Positions 35,549 to 39,864 of a stretch of DNA of 39,864 bases are shown piece after piece; the stretch's first letter is position 1; each line of letters starts with the position of its first letter. The stretch spans positions 1 to 39,864 of the forward strand of contig JAFXSQ010000025.1 in assembly GCA_017525525.1 (NCBI GenBank). Reading direction: 5' to 3'. The stretch is from Lachnospiraceae bacterium (GTDB lineage: Bacteria; Bacillota; Clostridia; Lachnospirales; Lachnospiraceae). A model generated the notes under the pieces. The model was not told where the DNA came from. It was given only the letters and a program-made list of their open reading frames with translations, and did not search any database. The translations under genes and the position numbers were made by a program.

Positions 35549-38182
35549 CTAACTTTCCTTCAAATTATAATTCATCTTGAATTCATTTTCAAGTCTTTTT
35601 ATATCTTCTTTTAAATCATTCGCCGACATCACGTATCCGCCCTGTCCTCTGACTATAGTCTGGATCATGCCGTCGGAGCTTGCAACAGTAATCTCATACT
35701 TTGCTTTCATGTCATGCGTAAAGCGTTCTATGAAAGCATCCGCAGTCACGCCTTCCTTGGTATGAACCACCGTTATCTGCTCTGCCTTGGTCTCGCTGCC
35801 CTGATTGCCCTTGGTCTTGTAGCCGTCGAACACAAGGAGTATCTCACGATCGCACATGCCCTGATAGTTTGAAAGAATCCTTATCAGGCTCAGCTTTGCT
35901 GAGTCCATATTATCCTTTAAAAGCGCGCTTAAATCATCCCAGGCGTAGATTATATTAAAGCCGTCCACGATAAGCAGCTTATCCTTAGACACCGTCTGCG
36001 CCGCGCTCTTTGAGACATGCCCTCCCGAAGCCGTGCCCGAAGGCATACCGGAACTCATCACCCGCTCCCTGTCCGGCAGCTTTTTCTTCTTATAAGCGCT
36101 CTTTTTCTTGTTGGCGTTCGCTGCTGCGGTACGGCTTATTATGCTGTCTATCTCTTCCAAATCTATGCTTATTCCGTCAAAGCTTCCGCCCTGCCTTGCC
36201 ATGCGCGCCGGATCTATCTGTACGTTTTCATAGGCCTCTTCATCCGTAAGATGCTTGTAGGAATCAACCTCATACCAAGGAACCACAAAGCCCGCTCCAT
36301 GCGCGCAGAACACAGACGAAGGAGGGTTGGCAAGATCTGCCTCAGGATCGTAGTCAACGCCCGCAAGGACCTCCTCCTCATTATGGCACTCATCGTACCC
36401 GGCTAAGGTAACGCTCATCTGCCCCTTTCCGCCCGTATAGGAATTCAGGTTCACCTGATAGTCCATCAGGGTTGACACAGGGCCTCTTCCGATTATCACG
36501 GCATTCTCGCCATCATTTTCATGCGTATCAATATGAGCATACAGATTGTTTAGGTCAGTCATCGCGCGTCCGAGCATGGACGACGGAACATTTACGGTAA
36601 AGTTGTAATATGGCTCAAGCAGCATACTCTCTGCCTTCATCAGCCCCTGCCTTACCGCGCGTATCGTAGCCTTCCTGAAGTCGCCGCCCTCGGTGTGCTT
36701 CGGATGCGCGCGACCGTTAATCAGCACAAGCTTGACATCCGTAAGCTGTCCGCCCATAAGCACTCCCTTATGCTGCTTTTCGCGAAGGTGGTACATTATC
36801 AGGCGCTGCCAGTTCTTGTCTAAGACATCCTCGGAAAGCTCAGATTCTATTTCAATTCCCGACCCTCTCTCGCCGGGCTCTATCCTCACGTGAACCTCCG
36901 CGTAGTGTCTCAAGGGCTCAAAATGCCCCACTCCGACAGCGGAGCTCTTCACGGTCTCCTTGTAGGTTATTCGCCCCGTGGTAAACCTCGGAGTAAAATG
37001 CAATCTTACCAGGATGAGCTCGGTCAGGATCTCGAGCTGCACGCGTCCCATCAGCTTGACCCTTATCTCCTCATTTGTCTCATCCCACTCCACGGAAAGC
37101 TCCGGCATCTCCTCCGAGAGAGCCATAATCTCAGGATAAATGTGTCGCGGCTTTATATTGTCCGGCGTAAGCATGGTATAAACTATTACCGGCTCAATCA
37201 GCCTTATGTCGTTGCCCTTTTCAAACCCGTAACCGCAGCCCGCATAGGAGTCGGACAAGCCCGGAATTGCAACCACATCTCCGGCTTTCGCCTCGCTTAG
37301 GTTCTCATACTTATCTCCGTTATACATTCTTATCTCGTTGACCTTGTCTCCGTCCTCGCCGACTACATCCTTAAGCTTAAGTCCGCCTCCCGTAATCTTA
37401 ACATGGGCCAGTCTCTCGCCCTTTGCGTCACGGGTTATCTTGTAACACAAGGCTCCGAAATCCCTGCCGTATCTGGGTGGAGCGCACAGCAGCTCAAGCA
37501 TCTCGAGGAGCTCATCCACTCCGCTTAATCTCAAAGCCGATCCGAAAAAGCACGGGAAGAGTTCTCTCTCGGCGATAAGACTTCTTGCCTCCGCAAGTCT
37601 CACCCTGCCCGTTTCAAGAAAGGCATCTATTTCGTCCTCATCCGCCGTAAGCATAGCCACATCTTCACAGGCTCCGCCGTACAGCGATACATTTTCCTTG
37701 TCGTATGCTATCTCCGAGAAATCGACACAGGCGGAGGAAAGCTTCGCCTTAAGCTCCTTCATGCACGCCTCGGCATCCGCGCCCGGCTGATCCATCTTGT
37801 TCACGAACACAAAGGTCGGAATATTGTATTCCTTAAGAAGCCTGAACAGGGTAAGGGTATGCCCCTGCACTCCGTCCGCCGCGCTTATCAAAAGGATTGC
37901 GTAATCAAGCACAGCCAGCGTTCTCTCTGCCTCCGCGGCAAAGTCCACATGCCCCGGTGTATCGAGCAGGGTAAGCGTAAAACGCTCCATTGGAAGAACC
38001 GCCTGCTTGGAAAAGATGGTTATCCCTCGGCGTCTTTCCTGCTCGTCCGTATCAAGCATGGAATCTCCGTTATCCACTCTTCCGAGCTTCTTCCTCACTC
38101 CCGTTTTATAGGCAAATGCTTCGGAGAGCGTAGTCTTGCCCGCATCCACGTGCGCAAGTATGCCCAGTACAATGTTCGCCAT
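35549..38182 (-). CDS. TetM/EF-G-like translational GTPase fused to a C-terminal NYN (Rae1/YacP-like) nuclease domain
   Basis: The protein has 877 residues. The first 640 or so are a ribosome GTPase of the TetM/EF-G type: P-loop AHVDAGKTT (10-18), RGITI (52-56), DTPGHVDF (74-81), NKMD (128-131), then domains II to V (GRVQLEILTELI, LLEPYYNFTVNVPS). A basic linker (about 690-735) follows. Residues 735-870 are a NYN/PIN-like domain with the metal acids IVDGFN (Asp740), VFDGYK (Asp786), TADAFIE (Asp815) and SSDG (Asp837). Stand-alone proteins of this type (Bacillus Rae1) cut mRNA in the ribosomal A site. Tetracycline protection is not implied by the sequence. AAGGAGA precedes the ATG. Confidence 0.88.
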   Translation of the reverse strand: MANIVLGILAHVDAGKTTLSEAFAYKTGVRKKLGRVDNGDSMLDTDEQERRRGITIFSKQAVLPMERFTLTLLDTPGHVDFAAEAERTLAVLDYAILLISAADGVQGHTLTLFRLLKEYNIPTFVFVNKMDQPGADAEACMKELKAKLSSACVDFSEIAYDKENVSLYGGACEDVAMLTADEDEIDAFLETGRVRLAEARSLIAERELFPCFFGSALRLSGVDELLEMLELLCAPPRYGRDFGALCYKITRDAKGERLAHVKITGGGLKLKDVVGEDGDKVNEIRMYNGDKYENLSEAKAGDVVAIPGLSDSYAGCGYGFEKGNDIRLIEPVIVYTMLTPDNIKPRHIYPEIMALSEEMPELSVEWDETNEEIRVKLMGRVQLEILTELILVRLHFTPRFTTGRITYKETVKSSAVGVGHFEPLRHYAEVHVRIEPGERGSGIEIESELSEDVLDKNWQRLIMYHLREKQHKGVLMGGQLTDVKLVLINGRAHPKHTEGGDFRKATIRAVRQGLMKAESMLLEPYYNFTVNVPSSMLGRAMTDLNNLYAHIDTHENDGENAVIIGRGPVSTLMDYQVNLNSYTGGKGQMSVTLAGYDECHNEEEVLAGVDYDPEADLANPPSSVFCAHGAGFVVPWYEVDSYKHLTDEEAYENVQIDPARMARQGGSFDGISIDLEEIDSIISRTAAANANKKKSAYKKKKLPDRERVMSSGMPSGTASGGHVSKSAAQTVSKDKLLIVDGFNIIYAWDDLSALLKDNMDSAKLSLIRILSNYQGMCDREILLVFDGYKTKGNQGSETKAEQITVVHTKEGVTADAFIERFTHDMKAKYEITVASSDGMIQTIVRGQGGYVMSANDLKEDIKRLENEFKMNYNLKES

Positions 38183-38200
38183 ATTGTTCTCCTTCTTATA

Positions 38201-38242
38201 AGACTCTTCGTGTCATTCTGAGGGCTTCAACCCGAAGAATCT
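38201..38242. repeat. Short palindromic repeat upstream of the GTPase-NYN gene
   Basis: AGACTCTTCG and CCCGAAGAATCT flank TGTCATTCTGAG; the ends form an imperfect hairpin. It lies in the 70-base gap between the sortase and GTPase genes and is the shortest complete copy with the internal TCATTCTGAG motif. Confidence 0.65.
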
Positions 38243-38252
38243 TTTCCTTCTC

Positions 38253-39125
38253 TTACCTGATCCTCTTAGCCACTACCACAAACCGTCCCGTTTCACTGTG
38301 ATATGCACAGGTTGAAAGCGTGATAAGCTTGTCACCGTAAACTGCGGTACTGTCCATGGCATACGGGGTAAGTGCTCTGCAGCTTTCTATGTAAGCATCA
38401 AAATCCTCTTTACTCTCCGCATTGAAAAACTCATAATACTTGAACACTCCGGTTGTCTCCTTCGGATAGGCCTGCGTTCTGAACGCAGCTACGACCTCGT
38501 ACTCACCCGGTCCGTATATGGTGTCGAAAATTATGGTCTTATGATTCTTATAGAATTCCTCATCGTCGTAGTTCGTCAGCTCGTAGAACATCTTCTTGGT
38601 GTTCATGTTATGACCGTAGATAATGATGTTGTCGCTCGCAGGCTCTATGCTGCTGTCGGTGTCCGCAAAGGGCGTGCCTGCGCTGCTGTAATTGCCGTCG
38701 AAATCAAGGTGAAGGTACTTCTCCTCATCCCCGGGCGTCTGCATAACGGGGTAATCTATAACCGTATCGTATAGTGTCAGCCAGCCTATAAAATCCGGAT
38801 TCTTTTCGTAAAGAGCGGCGTATTTCTTATAGACCTTTTTCCCGTTTACCTCTGTGAAATACTTCGCTACATCCTTTTTACCGTCGGCTTTTCCGCCCTC
38901 TGCAGTCTCTTCCTCGAACACGGCGGAGGAAAGATCAACCGGCATATCCTCACCGGTGTCAATAAGCTCCCTTAAGCTCGAATAGGTATCCTCACTCTTC
39001 TTTGAGGCCGCATAATACTTTATAAGATACACCGCGCAGATTACAAAAACCGCCGCGCAGATTACCATAAGAATATTTGTTATTATTCTTCTTGTCTTTG
39101 CTTTCTTTTTTTTGTCTGAATTCAT
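38253..39125 (-). CDS. srtB: Class B sortase
   Basis: The 290-residue transpeptidase is anchored by one N-terminal helix (about 14-36) after a lysine-rich start, with the catalytic domain outside the membrane. The triad is visible: His172 in IIIYGHNM, Cys273 in LSTCAYHS and Arg281 in GRFVVVAKR. DFIGWLTLYDTVIDYPVMQ and the helix-rich insert before the cysteine fit class B. Such sortases attach proteins to peptidoglycan or pili; no substrate with a sorting signal is encoded nearby. An upstream in-frame ATG (39173) precedes a strong GC hairpin; ATG at 39125 gives the usual short cytoplasmic start, but the choice is uncertain. Confidence 0.9.
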   Translation of the reverse strand: MNSDKKKKAKTRRIITNILMVICAAVFVICAVYLIKYYAASKKSEDTYSSLRELIDTGEDMPVDLSSAVFEEETAEGGKADGKKDVAKYFTEVNGKKVYKKYAALYEKNPDFIGWLTLYDTVIDYPVMQTPGDEEKYLHLDFDGNYSSAGTPFADTDSSIEPASDNIIIYGHNMNTKKMFYELTNYDDEEFYKNHKTIIFDTIYGPGEYEVVAAFRTQAYPKETTGVFKYYEFFNAESKEDFDAYIESCRALTPYAMDSTAVYGDKLITLSTCAYHSETGRFVVVAKRIR

Positions 39126-39149
39126 GTCCGAATTTTTCTCTCCAACGCA

Positions 39150-39172
39150 CAAGAGCCGCGCAAGGCGGCTCA
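39150..39172 (-). promoter_or_regulatory. GC-rich hairpin at the sortase leader
   Basis: AGCCGC and GCGGCT (within GAGCCGCGCAAGGCGGCTC) form a tight hairpin between the Nudix stop and the preferred sortase start. There is no U-tract, so it is unlikely to be a terminator. It may stabilise or mask the sortase leader. Confidence 0.35.
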
Positions 39173-39185
39173 TATGCTTTTACTC

Positions 39186-39638
39186 TCAGAAATATTTTTT
39201 GCTTCCCCACAGATTGTTCTGCTTCAATACCTGATACTCCGAGTAGGCCTCTTCGAGCATCTGCTTTTCGTTGGGGAACTTAAGGAGATGATAGGCCTCG
39301 TGGTACTTGTAATACCCCGAATCCATGAAATACTCCTCTCTTTGCGGCTTGCTATAGTAACTATCAGCCATCATAAGATACCAATATACATCCTTGTTCA
39401 CCACATCATAGGAAGTACTGAAAGTATAATTACTCTTTCCTATGTACTTTATGATCTGCGCCCTTACTCCTGTCTCCTCGTGAACCTCTCTCAAGGCGGT
39501 CTCATTGTGCTCCTCGCCTTCTTCCACGGTTCCCTTCGGAAGAACCCAGCCTTCGTACTTATTCCTGTAATTCTTATACAGAAGCAGTATCTTTCCTCTG
39601 AATATTACCACACCGCCGCAGCTGGTTGCTTCAATCAT
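39186..39638 (-). CDS. Nudix hydrolase
   Basis: The product is 150 residues with a complete Nudix box at 36-58 (GTVEEGEE, then REVHEETGV), which binds the metal and cleaves nucleoside diphosphates linked to another group. The front half, GGVVIFRGKILLLYK and GWVLPKG, is typical of the MutT/Ap4A-type group; the C-terminal 70 residues are helical and tyrosine-rich. The substrate is unknown. GGAGGT is six bases before ATG 39638, so the 13-codon longer frame is rejected; that frame would also run into the -10 box. It is probably the first gene of a unit with the sortase. Confidence 0.9.
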   Translation of the reverse strand: MIEATSCGGVVIFRGKILLLYKNYRNKYEGWVLPKGTVEEGEEHNETALREVHEETGVRAQIIKYIGKSNYTFSTSYDVVNKDVYWYLMMADSYYSKPQREEYFMDSGYYKYHEAYHLLKFPNEKQMLEEAYSEYQVLKQNNLWGSKKYF

Positions 39639-39676
39639 TGCATTACCTCCGCTTAAGTGTGCCTGAAATTGCCACA

Positions 39677-39705
39677 ATTATAACAAAAACCCGTGTAATA
39701 ATCAA
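39677..39705 (-). promoter_or_regulatory. Sigma-A promoter of the Nudix-sortase unit
   Basis: On the minus strand TTGATT (39705-39700) and a perfect TATAAT (39682-39677) are exactly 17 bases apart. The predicted transcript start is near 39670, about 32 bases upstream of the Nudix ATG. Confidence 0.8.
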
Positions 39706-39738
39706 GGAATAATACTAAATTGTTGTTACTATTCACAG

Positions 39739-39829
39739 CCGCGTAACCCACGACCCGTCCGCTGCGCGTCCGTCGCGGCTGCGCCGCTTATGGTCATGGG
39801 TATGCGCGGAGTTACTGCTTCGCAGTATT
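39739..39829. repeat. GC-rich hairpin element at the right edge
   Basis: CCGCGTAACCCACGACC (from 39739) pairs with GGTCATGGGTATGCGCGG (39792-39809) with a few mismatches. Next to it is TTACTGCTTCGCAGTAT (39812-39828), a hairpin shared with the trxA-trxB gap. The element may continue beyond the window. No reading frame is supported here. Confidence 0.5.
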
Positions 39830-39864
39830 ATCAAAAAAGCAAGTGTTGGTTCTTATGTGCAAGC

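Noticed and set aside
35549-38182. Tetracycline resistance gene tet(M)-like
   Set aside because: The GTPase part is related to the family but the NYN fusion and chromosomal core context argue for a housekeeping translation factor; resistance cannot be claimed from sequence.

Overview
The window looks like chromosomal DNA of an anaerobic Firmicute, most likely a Lachnospiraceae member (Butyrivibrio/Roseburia-like). This is an inference from gene types and gene order: AddAB instead of RecBCD, a class B sortase, a Y-family polymerase paired with a YolD-like protein, a TetM-like GTPase fused to a NYN nuclease domain, GGAGG-type ribosome binding sites, and sigma-A promoters. No rRNA, tRNA, CRISPR array, transposase or phage gene was seen.

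Layout. 1-730: tail of a MATE transporter, then decayed DNA (a frameshifted relic and a flavodoxin remnant with its old terminator). 795-4573: an A+T-rich five-gene minus-strand operon (Sel1-A, J-like coiled coil, HIRAN, Sel1-B, unknown protein), which is the best candidate for an undescribed system. 4746-16742: minus-strand housekeeping block: ABC transporter pair, addB-addA, queF, folC, a 57-residue gene overlapping folC, and a zinc-ribbon/TPR membrane protein. 16830-17477: a phosphoribosyltransferase-like gene on the plus strand, followed by a 310-nt multi-hairpin element. 17843-21941: purA-topB-LbH protein operon (minus). 22208-23128: diguanylate cyclase (plus). 23132-26245: membrane protein, birA, hslO and PHP phosphoesterase (minus). 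26427-28373: Na/phosphate symporter-like protein (plus), with a bidirectional terminator. 28466-31975: giant ABC ATPase-permease. 32036-33735: Y-family polymerase plus YolD-like protein. 34041-35412: trxB and trxA. 35549-38182: GTPase-NYN fusion. 38253-39638: sortase B and Nudix hydrolase, with a strong promoter, all minus.

How the parts fit. Most genes are core functions: double-strand break repair, tRNA queuosine, folate, purine, biotin attachment, thiol redox and envelope. They are packed in operons, several with ATGA or TAATG stop/start overlaps. Intergenic gaps are colonised by two repeat classes. One is a short palindromic repeat with AGATTCTTCG-type ends (five copies). The other is a family of large nested-hairpin elements that share exact 16- and 19-nt cores (three members at 7.5, 17.6 and 33.9 kb). 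Several starts given here are internal to the longest open frame and were chosen on ribosome binding site, overlap or promoter evidence.
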